From the NCBI GenBank assembly GCA_050251715.1, contig JBFWMG010000003.1:171479-235478 (forward strand): a stretch of 64,000 nt of DNA, in the 5' to 3' direction. Source of the stretch: JBFWMG01 sp050251715 (GTDB taxonomy: Bacteria; Desulfobacterota; Desulfovibrionia; Desulfovibrionales; Desulfovibrionaceae). The notes below the pieces were generated by a model. It was not told where the DNA came from and did not search any database. It saw only the letters and a list, made by a program, of their open reading frames with translations. Within the stretch, counting starts at the first letter, position 1, and every line of letters begins with the position of its first letter. The position numbers and the translations under genes are program-made. This document shows positions 49,282 to 58,117 of this stretch, one piece after another.

Positions 49282-51698
49282 GCCGCACCCCCAAACGCCA
49301 ACGGGTTGACCCTGTATGCCTGAGAGGGCGGTCGGCCTGCTTTGCCGGGTTCACGCCCCGCAAAGGATACGGGGAAGATGAACCCCCGTTCTTCCAGGAC
49401 GGCAAGCCCGGCCTTAACCGCGTCCATCTTCGGATAGCGCCCCTTCACTTGGTTGAGGGCATCCCGCGCCTGGAAGGTCTCAATGCGGCGGTCCACAATC
49501 CACGCGAGGATATGCTTGGCGCATTCAATGTCAGCGTGCGCGCCCATGAGCGCGAAAGCGGTCTTGGCGTGCTCGACAAGCACCCCGGCCAACCCAAGGG
49601 CTTGCCGCATGGTTTCGGCGCTTATAGGGACCACATGGGGGGAATCTTGCCCCGCCAAGTGGAGAAGCCCGGCGAGCCGGACTGCTTCGCCGTGCAGCTT
49701 GCCGCCCCAATCGGCTATCAGTTCCAACTCTCCACCGGGACGCAACGCCGCCTCAACGTCCCGATGAAAATTCAGCCAATCGCTGTACGCTTTCGGCTCA
49801 AGGCGCAAGATGTAGGGTGTGGGTTTGCCGTCCGGCCCCGTTGCCCACGGCAGGGAGAGCAGGCCGCGCACCTTGGCGTCGTATTGGGCGCGGATCGCCG
49901 GGGGCATCGGCTTGGGGTCCACCGCCCGGTTGCCTACCCGGCTTTTCGGAAGCAGGAACAAGAAACGCCCGACCAGACCCCGGCCACGGAAGCCCGGCTT
50001 GTCCGCCATGCCCTTGATGATCTCCGGTTGCGGGGAAAGGCAAATGGTCAACGCGGGGTCATGGAGCACGATGGGCGCGCCGCCCTTGCGGTCCACATGA
50101 ACGGCCTCGCCGCTCCACATCTTCAACACCGCGTCGAGATTCGGCACGCCCTTGGAGTAGCGTCCGGCCAAGATGTCCAGCAGCCCGCCTTCGGCCTCGA
50201 TGATGCCCGCCCGTTCGTCATGGTGCTCCAGAAAGGCCGGGATAGCTTCGGGGGTCGCGTCGTCGAGCAGCAGGCGGGGAGAGGCCGGGATTTCCGGCAA
50301 CTCGGCTTCAAGGGCCTTCACCTCGTTGATGATGGCGCGGCGGTCTTCCGCGCTTTTGGCGTGCGCGGCCTTGGACCGCTTGCCCTCGATTGCCTTCTCA
50401 AGGGTCTTGCGCTCGCTCACGGCGTTGCGGATGTGCTCGCGGGCCTCCTCCTGGGCGACCTCTTCCCATTCGAGCAGGGGGAGCTTGCAGGCTTCCACCG
50501 TGGCGCTTTTACGTTCTCCGGGGGGCAGCGCCGCCATGGCGTAGATATTCACGGGCTCATGGTATCCGTCGCGCACTTGTATCTTGAATTTGCGCTGTGC
50601 CGCCGTGGCGATGCAGGCCAGGGCATTGACCAGCACAAGTTCAAACGGGACTTGGAGCGTTTCAGCCACCGCGCCGCAGAAGTCGGCAAGCATGGGCGGC
50701 AACATGGCGGGGTCGATCTCCGGCACGTCGCAGGCGTCGAAGGCGACCGGGACCACGGGATTTCCCATGGCGGTTACTGCCTCCGGCTTCGTCGCCCCGG
50801 CCAACTGCGCGCGAACCACGTCCAAGCCTTCAGCTTGGTGAAGGTCGTTGAAGTCGGTGCGGGCCTTCCCGTCCTGCCCGTGGGCCTCCTGGAAATTCGG
50901 GACGGCCAAGAGCCCGCCAAAGGCGTGCGCGGCCTCGGTCGCCTTGGTTACGCCGGGATTGCCCATAGTGGCATGGTCATTATCGGCCACGATCACAATT
51001 TCCAGGTTCGGGTACTTCCGGCGTGCGATCTGCGCGACGATACCGATGTTCCCCGCGTTGAACGCGACCAGCACCCTTTCGCCGGTCGCCTCGTGGACGC
51101 TCAAGCCGGTGGCAAGCCCCTCGCAGAGATAGAGCCGTCCGCCGTTTCCCTCGATCAAGAAGAACCCGCCCTTAGTGCGTCCGCCATGGAGGAAACGTTT
51201 ACCCCCACCCTCGGCAATAAATTGAAGGGATTGCATCCCCCCAGCCTCACTCTGCACGGGCACTACCAACGTATTGCGGGATACCCGAAGGCCGGGACAG
51301 GGCTTTACGCCCTTCTCCATCAAGTAGGGATGCGAGGTGCAGGGCGTGGTTTTCCCAAGGATGCCTTGCGCCTTGGCGGCAGCTTCCGTGTGCAAGGCAA
51401 ACTCCTCGGCTTCGCGTGCGGCCCGGTCTCGCTCGACGCGGGCTCGAAGCGCCTGCCGCTCCACCGGGGACAAATCGTGTTCGGGGCGTTCGGTCCAGGT
51501 TTCGACGGTCCCGGCCTTCCAGTCGCCGAAGGAACCGGATATGGGGGCATCGCCGTAAAGCCTGTGCCAACCATTCGTAGAGTGCGGCTTGCTCGTTGTC
51601 CCGCAACGCCGCAAGACGCCATCGGCCACGACCTCGCCGGGGACAAGGCCGGACGCCTCAAGGATGCCCCGGAATGCGGATTCAGCGCCCATGGTCAC
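49278..51698 (-). CDS. Toprim/DUF3987 replication protein (primase-helicase-like)
   Basis: 806 aa. An N-terminal zinc-less primase-like region is followed by a Toprim domain (LYLCEGLATGLSVHEATGE … IVIVADNDHATMG) at about 190-290. Then comes a DUF3987 helicase-like domain from about 330, with the P-loop-like LPPGERKSATVEA and Walker-B-like ILAGRYSKGVPNLD. Proteins of this type initiate replication of satellites and islands. The start could be GTG (GTGA overlap with the AlpA gene) or ATG two codons later. Confidence 0.82.
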   Translation of the reverse strand: MTMGAESAFRGILEASGLVPGEVVADGVLRRCGTTSKPHSTNGWHRLYGDAPISGSFGDWKAGTVETWTERPEHDLSPVERQALRARVERDRAAREAEEFALHTEAAAKAQGILGKTTPCTSHPYLMEKGVKPCPGLRVSRNTLVVPVQSEAGGMQSLQFIAEGGGKRFLHGGRTKGGFFLIEGNGGRLYLCEGLATGLSVHEATGERVLVAFNAGNIGIVAQIARRKYPNLEIVIVADNDHATMGNPGVTKATEAAHAFGGLLAVPNFQEAHGQDGKARTDFNDLHQAEGLDVVRAQLAGATKPEAVTAMGNPVVPVAFDACDVPEIDPAMLPPMLADFCGAVAETLQVPFELVLVNALACIATAAQRKFKIQVRDGYHEPVNIYAMAALPPGERKSATVEACKLPLLEWEEVAQEEAREHIRNAVSERKTLEKAIEGKRSKAAHAKSAEDRRAIINEVKALEAELPEIPASPRLLLDDATPEAIPAFLEHHDERAGIIEAEGGLLDILAGRYSKGVPNLDAVLKMWSGEAVHVDRKGGAPIVLHDPALTICLSPQPEIIKGMADKPGFRGRGLVGRFLFLLPKSRVGNRAVDPKPMPPAIRAQYDAKVRGLLSLPWATGPDGKPTPYILRLEPKAYSDWLNFHRDVEAALRPGGELELIADWGGKLHGEAVRLAGLLHLAGQDSPHVVPISAETMRQALGLAGVLVEHAKTAFALMGAHADIECAKHILAWIVDRRIETFQARDALNQVKGRYPKMDAVKAGLAVLEERGFIFPVSFAGREPGKAGRPPSQAYRVNPLAFGGAA

Positions 51699-51916
51699 GC
51701 CCCCTGCACGCCGCTCTCAAGCAGCGGTTCAAGGTCGCGTCGCCGCCAAGCGGTAGTGCGGGGGCCGAGTTTGACCGGGGCCGGATAGCGACCTTCTTTA
51801 ACGCCCTGCCACCATGCAGATTTAGAGACGGGAATGAGGGCCAAGACTTGGGGGAGGCGAAGGAGGCCGGTGGAGGCTTGGGAGTGTCTTTCCGTCGGAA
51901 GGGTGGACTGGTCCAT
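51695..51916 (-). CDS. AlpA-family DNA-binding regulator
   Basis: 73 aa. GLLRLPQVLALIPVSKSAWWQGVKEGRYPAPVKLGPRTTAWRRRDLEPLL is the standard AlpA/MerR-like winged helix found beside P4-type integrases, where it controls excision and integrase expression. It has the ATG at MDQSTLPTERH. The 164 bases upstream contain nested inverted repeats that may be its operator and the terminator of the preceding gene. Confidence 0.88.
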   Translation of the reverse strand: MDQSTLPTERHSQASTGLLRLPQVLALIPVSKSAWWQGVKEGRYPAPVKLGPRTTAWRRRDLEPLLESGVQGA

Positions 51917-51931
51917 GTGCAAAACCTCATG

Positions 51932-52015
51932 CCTAGCCGATGTTGCAGCCGAGAGTGCCCGATGGCCGGGATGGCCGGATGGGCGACATCGGCTCACGTT
52001 GATGCTAGGTGAGGT
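51932..52015. promoter_or_regulatory. Nested inverted repeats upstream of the AlpA-like gene
   Basis: AGCCGATGT and ACATCGGCT (about 51935-51993) are enclosed by a second, less perfect pair (ACCTCATGCCTAG / CTAGGTGAGGT, 51923-52015). Between them, GATGGCCGG recurs twice. This is a likely control region for the AlpA/replication operon. Confidence 0.45.
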
Positions 52016-52043
52016 TCACGCTACGAATGTGGACAAAAAAAAG

Positions 52044-52080
52044 CGGGGGATTGCTGCTACACTAATCCCCCGTTTTTTTT
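52044..52080. terminator. Bidirectional intrinsic terminator inside the element
   Basis: A 9-bp perfect stem (CGGGGGATT / AATCCCCCG) has eight T on the right and eight A on the left. It separates the integrase/186-aa unit from the AlpA-led operon. Confidence 0.9.
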
Positions 52081-52641
52081 CTAGAGGTACTTCTGGCGGA
52101 ATTCTTTATACCATTCGGCAACTTGGCTTTCGGTGACTTCCTGCCCGCGCTCTTCGCGGAAGCGCGCGCAAACATACTGTGGGATGACGTTCAACTTCGG
52201 CTTCTTCCCGTGAAGGCGTTTCAACTTGGCCGTTTCCTCAATGAAGTAGGTGAAGGCCAGGGCTTTGTTTTCCAAAAGTCGCATCCGGGCGAAGGCGTCC
52301 CCAGCACCCGGCCCGACCGCAAGGCCAAGCGCTTCGACTACCCTGTCGCCCACCCGCAGATCTTTCACGCGCTCCCCGGTGGGTGTTCTTTTTTCGTTTG
52401 TGAGGTCGCCAAGCGCCTTCGCGACGGTGTAAAGATAACGTGATACCCACTCGGGGATTTCCAGGTTGTATTCGAGCGCGAGCTGGTAAGCATTCCAGAC
52501 AAGCAGGCCGTTCCCCTTAGCAATTTGCCCCTCCTCGTACTCATACCTCAGGAATTCAATCCCAAACCGTGCGGCATCTTCAGGGGTCTTGAGCCGCAGG
52601 GCTTCCAGGTCTTCGCGGGTCAACTCATCATCGTCTTTCAT
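52081..52641 (-). CDS. Unknown 186-aa protein downstream of the integrase
   Basis: No family recognised. The protein is charged and largely helical, with an acidic N-terminus (KDDDELTREDLEALRL). The C-terminus, ESQVAEWYKEFRQKYL, resembles the recognition end of a helix-turn-helix found in some element-encoded proteins. It starts 18 bases after the integrase stop and ends at a strong terminator, so it is cotranscribed with the integrase. A role in regulation or in cargo defence is possible but unsupported. Confidence 0.65.
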   Translation of the reverse strand: MKDDDELTREDLEALRLKTPEDAARFGIEFLRYEYEEGQIAKGNGLLVWNAYQLALEYNLEIPEWVSRYLYTVAKALGDLTNEKRTPTGERVKDLRVGDRVVEALGLAVGPGAGDAFARMRLLENKALAFTYFIEETAKLKRLHGKKPKLNVIPQYVCARFREERGQEVTESQVAEWYKEFRQKYL

Positions 52642-52659
52642 GCGCGCCTCCCTATGCCG

Positions 52660-53892
52660 CTATCTATTTCCGGCGTCCTTGAACAACGGGACGACCTTGT
52701 TGCCACCCTCTCGCAGCCCGTCCAGGAAATCGGCCCAAGCCTGCATCATGCGGCGGCGTTCGGGCAGATACTCCGCGAAGTTGTACGCCGCCTTGATCTT
52801 GTTGCGCTCGGCGTGGGCAAGCTGGCGTTCAATCACGTCAGAAGGCCAGCCCTGCTCATGCAGCATAGTGGAGGCCAAGGAACGGAAGCCGTGCCCCGTC
52901 ATTTCCTCCTTGGTGTAACCCATGCGGCGGAGGGCGGCGTTGACGGTGTTTTCGGACATGGAGCGGGCCGCGCTCCGTTCGGACGGAAATACATACCGGC
53001 CTGCGCCGGTCAGGGGGTGCAGTTCCTCCAGGATGGCGATGACCTGCCGTGACAGCGGAACGATGTGCTGTTCGCGCATTTTCATCTTGGCGGCGGGGAT
53101 GCGCCACTCCGGCCCGTCAGAGGCGCTAAGGCTGATTTCCGACCATTCCATGTGCCGCAGTTCGCCGGGGCGCACGAACACCAGCGGGGCAAGGCGCATG
53201 GCGCAGCGGGTAACACGGGAGCCCTTGTACCCGTCGATGGCCCGGAGCAGGGCCGCCACGTCGTGGGGCGCGGTGACGGAAGAGAAGTGCTTTTCCTGCT
53301 TGGGGGCAAGCGCGCCGCGAAGATCGCGCGTGGGGTCGCTGTCCGCCTGGCCGGTTGCGACGGCGTAGCGCATGACCAAGGAAACGGTCTGGCATACCCT
53401 GTGTGCGGTCTCGAAGGCTCCAGCCTCTTCTATGGGCCGGATGCAGCGCAGGACTGCGGGGGCGGTCAGTTCATTACAGGGGGTGCCGCCAATGAAGGGG
53501 AAGGCGTGGCGCTCAAGCCATTGCATGATGCGTCCGGCATAGCGCGGCGTCCACTTGGGTGCGTTGCGGGCATGCCACTCCCCGGCGACGGTTGCAAAAG
53601 TCGTGGCTTGGTCTACTTCAACGGCCTTGGCTGCCTTTCGTTCTTCGGAAGGGTCGATGCCCTGGGCAATGCTTTTCTTGGCGGCGTCTCGGCGCTCTCG
53701 CGCGTCGGCAAGGGACACGGTGGGGAACACGCCCAGAGCAAGCCGCTTCTCCTTGCCCTGGAACCTGTACTTGAGCCGCCAATACTTGCCGCCTGCCGGA
53801 ATGACCTCCAGGTACATGCCCCCGCCGTCATGGAGGCGGTAGGTCTTCTCGCCGGGCTTGGCGTTTTTGATTGCCGTTGCGGTGAGTTTCAT
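52660..53892 (-). CDS. int: Tyrosine recombinase / P4-type integrase
   Basis: 410 aa. The N-terminal arm-binding domain is KLTATAIKNAKPGEKTYRLHDGGGMYLEV, a SAM-like core-binding domain follows, then the catalytic domain with R in FVRPGELRHMEWSEI, H-x2-R in GHGFRSLASTML, H in QLAHAERNKIK and the likely nucleophile tyrosine in AAYNFAEYLPERRRMMQ. AGGAGG precedes the ATG. It lies 200 bases from tRNA-Leu with its arm sites between, the usual P4-integrase layout. Confidence 0.95.
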   Translation of the reverse strand: MKLTATAIKNAKPGEKTYRLHDGGGMYLEVIPAGGKYWRLKYRFQGKEKRLALGVFPTVSLADARERRDAAKKSIAQGIDPSEERKAAKAVEVDQATTFATVAGEWHARNAPKWTPRYAGRIMQWLERHAFPFIGGTPCNELTAPAVLRCIRPIEEAGAFETAHRVCQTVSLVMRYAVATGQADSDPTRDLRGALAPKQEKHFSSVTAPHDVAALLRAIDGYKGSRVTRCAMRLAPLVFVRPGELRHMEWSEISLSASDGPEWRIPAAKMKMREQHIVPLSRQVIAILEELHPLTGAGRYVFPSERSAARSMSENTVNAALRRMGYTKEEMTGHGFRSLASTMLHEQGWPSDVIERQLAHAERNKIKAAYNFAEYLPERRRMMQAWADFLDGLREGGNKVVPLFKDAGNR

Positions 53893-53952
53893 TCGTCCAC
53901 CTCCTGTTTCGGGGGGGGCACAAATTATGCCCTCGGCTTGAGCGCAATCCTT

Positions 53953-53973
53953 TGTGCCCCCTTTTGTGCCCCC
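53953..53973. promoter_or_regulatory. Right arm-type integrase sites (12-base period)
   Basis: TGTGCCCCC-N3-TGTGCCCCC, matching the pair at 48187-48207 in sequence, orientation and spacing. It lies between the integrase start and the tRNA. Confidence 0.6.
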
Positions 53974-53983
53974 AAAAAAGTCG

Positions 53984-54037
53984 GATGTCAATGGACGACA
54001 AAAAACAACCCCGGGCCGTTAGCCTGGGGTTTGTCTT
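53984..54037. repeat. Hairpin block between integrase and tRNA-Leu, homologous to 48010-48063
   Basis: It contains the GGGGTT/AACCCC hairpin that probably terminates tRNA-Leu transcription at the integrated element's end. Its diverged twin beside the integrase stub shows that two related elements used this site. Confidence 0.7.
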
Positions 54038-54086
54038 GAATTTACTTGGCTTTTTGGACTTTCTCGGCCGCTGTTGGAGGGGCATA

Positions 54087-54173
54087 TGGTGCCGGGGGTG
54101 GGAATCGAACCCACACGGCCTCGCGGCCACCGGATTTTGAGTCCGGCACGTCTACCAGTTCCATCACCCCGGC
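54087..54173 (-). tRNA. tRNA-Leu (anticodon CAA), integration target
   Basis: An 87-base class II tRNA on the minus strand. Acceptor arms GCCGGGG and CCCCGGC pair. The anticodon loop CTCAAAA gives CAA, the T loop is TTCGATT, and the 3' ACCA is encoded. Its last 18-plus bases are the recombination core of the adjacent element. The gene remains intact because the element carries a copy of the 3' end. Confidence 0.95.
54093..54110. repeat. Right attachment core (attR) within tRNA-Leu
   Basis: CGGGGGTGGGAATCGAAC, identical to 48117-48134; covers the acceptor-to-T-arm part of the tRNA. Confidence 0.88.
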
Positions 54174-54352
54174 AGGGATGCGCTTTCCTAGGCCAAGCCG
54201 TGGCCGGTGTCAAGAAAGGACATGCCCTGGTGGCCTGAATCCTTTTCATGCCCATGACCAAGGGTGCCTTCAAGCCCGCCCCCTGCGATTTCGCTTCCCC
54301 TTCGCCCGCTTTTTCCCTACAACGGCCCCACCCAAACCAGGAGATCGCCGCC

Positions 54353-55048
54353 ATGTCTTCCCTTGCCCTGCCCGTGGGCTCGCTCGCCAACGTCGCCGCC
54401 ATCCTCATCGGTTCCCTGCTCGGCATTCTGCTGCACAACCGCCTGACCAAGGAGCTGCGCACCATCGTGTTCCAGGGGCTCGGCCTGTGCGTGCTCGTGC
54501 TCGGCATCAGCATGGCCCTCAAGTTCACCAACCCGCTGTTGCCCATCTTCAGCGTGGTGTTTGGCGGCATCATCGGCGAAATCATCGACCTGGAAGGCTG
54601 TTTCGAGAAAATGGCCGCCTGGTGCAAGGCCAAGGTGCGCTCCAAGAGCGACACCTTTGTGGACGGCATGGTCACGGCCACGCTCATCTTCTGCGTGGGC
54701 GCCATGGCCATGCTCGGCTCGTTCGACGAGGGCTTGCGCCACGATCCCACCATCCTGCTCACCAAATCCCTGCTCGACGGCTTCGCCGCCATCGCGCTCG
54801 CCGCCACCTACGGCGTGGGCGTGGCCTTTTCCGTGGTGCCGCTGTTCATCTACCAGTACGGCCTGACCCTGGGCGCCGCCAGCCTGCAAGGCGTGCTCAC
54901 CGACACCATGATTACCCAGCTCACCGCCACGGGCGGCATCCTCATCCTGGGCATCGGCGTCAACCTGCTGGAACTCAAGCGGGTCAAGGTCTCCAACATG
55001 CTTCCCGCCCTGGTCATCATCGTGGTTCTCACCGCGTTGTTCGGCTGA
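54353..55048 (+). CDS. DUF554 family membrane protein
   Basis: 231 aa with six to seven hydrophobic segments and the DUF554 (YdfK/YqgA) pattern: GSLANVAAILIGSLLGILLHNRL, GGIIGEIIDLE, FVDGMVTATLIFCVGAMAMLGSFDEGL and DTMITQLTATGGILILGIGVNLLELK. The function is unknown; proposed as an uncharacterised transporter. The ATG follows AGGAG; the upstream frame extension lacks homology. Confidence 0.9.
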   Translation: MSSLALPVGSLANVAAILIGSLLGILLHNRLTKELRTIVFQGLGLCVLVLGISMALKFTNPLLPIFSVVFGGIIGEIIDLEGCFEKMAAWCKAKVRSKSDTFVDGMVTATLIFCVGAMAMLGSFDEGLRHDPTILLTKSLLDGFAAIALAATYGVGVAFSVVPLFIYQYGLTLGAASLQGVLTDTMITQLTATGGILILGIGVNLLELKRVKVSNMLPALVIIVVLTALFG

Positions 55049-55156
55049 ATCGGCCAGCCGGGAGGGCCATTCGGGCAGGCCATCCGGCCCATCCAATTGA
55101 CACCACGCTGAACGTGGTTAGCTGAAGGGAACGGGCAAACGCCCGCCACCCCAACC

Positions 55157-57919
55157 ATGGATAGTGACGTCATGCATGATGTTATTCATATAGAAGGCGC
55201 GCGCCAGCACAACCTCAAGGATCTGACCCTCGACATACCCCGCAACCGGCTGGTGGTCATCTGCGGGCCGTCCGGGTCGGGCAAATCCACGCTCGCCTTC
55301 GACCTCATCTACGCCGAGGGCCAGCGCCGCTACGTGGAGTCGCTGTCCGCCTACGCCCGCCAGTTTTTGCCCCAGATGGACAAGCCGCTGGTGGACAAGA
55401 TCGAGGGGCTTTCGCCCGCCATCAGCCTGGAGCAGCAGACCGCCACCCGCAACCCGCGCTCCACCGTGGGCACGGTCACCGAAATCTACGATTTTCTGCG
55501 CGTGTTCTTCGCGCGCCTGGGCCGCATGTACTGCCCGCAGTGCGGCAAGCCCATCCAGGCCCAGTCCGGCGACGAGATCATCGACACCATCCTGGCCCTG
55601 CCCGAGGGAACGAAGTTCCTGCTCCTCGCGCCGCTGGTGGAGCACCAGAAGGGCACCCATCAGGACCGCTTCAAGCGTCTGAAGAGCCAGGGTTTCGTGC
55701 GCGTGCGCGTCAACGGCGAGGTGGTGGGCCTGGATCCCATGCCGGAGCTGGAAAAGAACAAGAAGCACTCCCTCGACCTGGTGGTGGACCGGCTGGTCAT
55801 CAAGCCCGACGTGCGCCGCCGCCTGGCCGATTCCGTGGAGCTGGCCCTGCGCTATGGCGAGGGCCGCTGCGTCGTGGCCCCTGTGGGCGGCGAGGATATT
55901 TTGCTCAACACCGAGTCCGTGTGCCACGCGTGCAAAATCAGCATGCCCGCGCCCAGCCCCCAGCTCTTTTCCTTCAACAGCCCGCAGGGCGCGTGTCCGC
56001 GCTGTTCGGGTCTTGGCAGCGTGGACTATTTCGAGCCGGACCTGCTGGTGCCCAACAAGGGGCTCTCGCTGGCCCAGGGCGGTCTGCTGCCGTGGAAGAA
56101 CCCCAAGATCCTGGAGCGCTACCGCGACCGCCTGGCGCGCCTGGGCAAGCAGTGGGGCTGGACCCTGGACACCCCGTTCGCGGATTTTTCCGCCGAGGCC
56201 CTGGACAAGCTCATGCACGGCGACGAATGGCAGGACTGGCCCGGCGTGGTGCGCCTCTTGGACGCGGGCATGGCCTATGGCCCCATCTGGCGCGACGAGC
56301 TGTCCCGCTACCGCCAGAGCCGCCCCTGCCCCGAGTGCGGCGGCGCGCGCCTGCGGCCCGAGTCCCTGGCCGTGCGCGTGGGCGACCTGAACATCCACCA
56401 GTTCTGCTCGCTGTCCATTGCCCGCGCCCTGCCGTGGCTGGAGGCGCAATCCTTTCCCGGCCACCAGGCGGCCATTGCCGAGCCGCTGCTCAAGGAACTG
56501 GGCCATCGGCTCCGTTTTCTGGTCAACGTGGGCATCGACTACCTGTCGCTGGGCCGCAACATGGCCACGCTTTCGGGTGGCGAGGCCCAGCGCATCCGGC
56601 TGGCCTCGCAGCTGGGGTCCGGCCTGGTGGGCGTGACCTACGTGCTCGACGAGCCGTCCATCGGCCTGCATCCCAAGGACAACGTGCGCCTGCTGGACAC
56701 CCTGCGCAGCCTGCAACAGCGCGGCAACACCGTGCTGGTGGTGGAGCACGACGAGGCCACCATCCGCACCGCCGACCACGTGCTGGAGCTTGGCCCGGGT
56801 TCGGGCGCGCTGGGCGGCGAGATCGTGCACAACGGCGACGTGCCCGCGCTCATGGCCAACGACGCCTCGCTCACCTCGCGCTACCTGCGCGGCATCCTGT
56901 CCATCCCCAAGCCCGACGCGCGGCGCGAGCCCACGGGCCATCTGCGTCTGCGCGGCGTGCGCACCAACAACCTGCAAAATCTCGACTGCGACATCCCGCT
57001 GGGCGTGCTTTCCTGCGTCACGGGCGTGTCCGGTTCGGGCAAGAGCTCGCTGGTGGTGGACACGCTGTACAAGCACCTGGCGTTGTCGCGCGGCATCAAG
57101 GTGGACGCGCCCGGCCTGATCGCGGGCGTGGAGGGCGCGGAGCTGATCGAGCGCATCGTGTCCATCGACCAGACGCCCATCGGCCGCACCCCGCGCTCCA
57201 ACCCGGCCACCTACACCAAGATCTTCGACGAGATCCGCAACATCTTCGCCATGACCGCGGACTCGCGCCAGCGCGGCTACAAGCCGGGCCGGTTCAGCTT
57301 CAACGTGCGCGGCGGCCGTTGCGAGGCGTGCCAGGGCGACGGGCAGCTCCGCGTGGAGATGCATTTTCTGCCCGACGTGTACGTGACCTGCGACGTGTGC
57401 AAGGGCATGCGCTACAACCACGAGACCCTGGAAGTGCGCTACAAGGACAGGAACATCGCGGAAGTGCTGGACATGACCGTGCGCCAGGCCCGGGCGTTCT
57501 TCACCAACTATCCGGTGCTGGAGCGGCGTCTGGCCGTGCTGGAGGAGGTGGGGCTGGAGTATCTGCGCCTGGGCCAGCCCGCCACCACCCTGTCCGGCGG
57601 CGAGGCGCAGCGCATCAAGATCTCGCGCGAGCTGGGCAAGCGCAGCCTGCCCGGCACCCTGTACATCCTGGACGAGCCGACCACGGGCCTGCACATGCAC
57701 GAGGTGGGCAAGCTGATCCAGGTGCTGTCGCGGCTGGTGGACAAGGGCGCGAGCGTGCTGGTCATCGAGCACAACACGGACGTCATCATGGCCTCGGACC
57801 ACGTCATCGACCTGGGGCCGGGCGGCGGCGACTTCGGCGGCCGCATCGTGTCCCAGGGCACGCCCGAGGCGCTCATGGCCGACCCGGAGTCGGTGACCGG
57901 GCGTTTTTTGATGGAGTAG
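55157..57919 (+). CDS. uvrA: Excinuclease ABC subunit A
   Basis: 920-aa UvrA, slightly shorter than the E. coli protein. It is the damage-recognition ATPase of nucleotide excision repair. Two ABC domains show Walker A GPSGSGKST and GVSGSGKSS, signatures LSGGEAQRI twice, and Walker B VLDEPSIGLHP and ILDEPTTGLHM. Zinc ligands are CHAC … CPRC and CEAC … CDVC. A short extra CPQC pair is present near residue 125. The first ATG lacks a clear ribosome site; MHDVIHIEG five codons later is an alternative. Confidence 0.95.
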   Translation: MDSDVMHDVIHIEGARQHNLKDLTLDIPRNRLVVICGPSGSGKSTLAFDLIYAEGQRRYVESLSAYARQFLPQMDKPLVDKIEGLSPAISLEQQTATRNPRSTVGTVTEIYDFLRVFFARLGRMYCPQCGKPIQAQSGDEIIDTILALPEGTKFLLLAPLVEHQKGTHQDRFKRLKSQGFVRVRVNGEVVGLDPMPELEKNKKHSLDLVVDRLVIKPDVRRRLADSVELALRYGEGRCVVAPVGGEDILLNTESVCHACKISMPAPSPQLFSFNSPQGACPRCSGLGSVDYFEPDLLVPNKGLSLAQGGLLPWKNPKILERYRDRLARLGKQWGWTLDTPFADFSAEALDKLMHGDEWQDWPGVVRLLDAGMAYGPIWRDELSRYRQSRPCPECGGARLRPESLAVRVGDLNIHQFCSLSIARALPWLEAQSFPGHQAAIAEPLLKELGHRLRFLVNVGIDYLSLGRNMATLSGGEAQRIRLASQLGSGLVGVTYVLDEPSIGLHPKDNVRLLDTLRSLQQRGNTVLVVEHDEATIRTADHVLELGPGSGALGGEIVHNGDVPALMANDASLTSRYLRGILSIPKPDARREPTGHLRLRGVRTNNLQNLDCDIPLGVLSCVTGVSGSGKSSLVVDTLYKHLALSRGIKVDAPGLIAGVEGAELIERIVSIDQTPIGRTPRSNPATYTKIFDEIRNIFAMTADSRQRGYKPGRFSFNVRGGRCEACQGDGQLRVEMHFLPDVYVTCDVCKGMRYNHETLEVRYKDRNIAEVLDMTVRQARAFFTNYPVLERRLAVLEEVGLEYLRLGQPATTLSGGEAQRIKISRELGKRSLPGTLYILDEPTTGLHMHEVGKLIQVLSRLVDKGASVLVIEHNTDVIMASDHVIDLGPGGGDFGGRIVSQGTPEALMADPESVTGRFLME

Positions 57920-58117
57920 GTTGGCAGGCTGGCAGCCGGGCGTCATGCAGGGCTGGCGTGTGCGCGATATCCAGGTGCGCGTCCGGGGCGCCGCCTTTGA
58001 GGCCCGGCCGGGCCTTGACTCAACACATCCTGCGGACGAGCCCGCTCTCGCGGCCCTCGTGCCGAACCATCCGCGGCGCGATGTCGCGCACGTGAAGGCG
58101 GATGTGACTCCTGGCGG

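Larger units (their letters stand above)
48117..54110 (-). mobile_element. 6-kb integrative element at tRNA-Leu(CAA), bounded by 18-bp direct repeats
   Basis: The ends are identical 18-base copies of CGGGGGTGGGAATCGAAC (48117-48134 and 54093-54110), the right one inside tRNA-Leu. All genes run leftward: integrase, unknown 186-aa gene, AlpA-like regulator, Toprim/DUF3987 protein, unknown 110-aa gene, ERCC4-type nuclease. There are no capsid, tail, conjugation or obvious cargo genes, so it resembles a phage satellite or minimal island. The integrase reading frame is intact, so mobility is plausible. Bases 48135-48484 contain arm sites and no gene. Confidence 0.88.

Noticed and set aside
55118..57946. 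942-codon minus-strand open frame
   Set aside because: Entirely antisense to uvrA, whose motifs are complete; low-complexity Ala/His/Gln composition.
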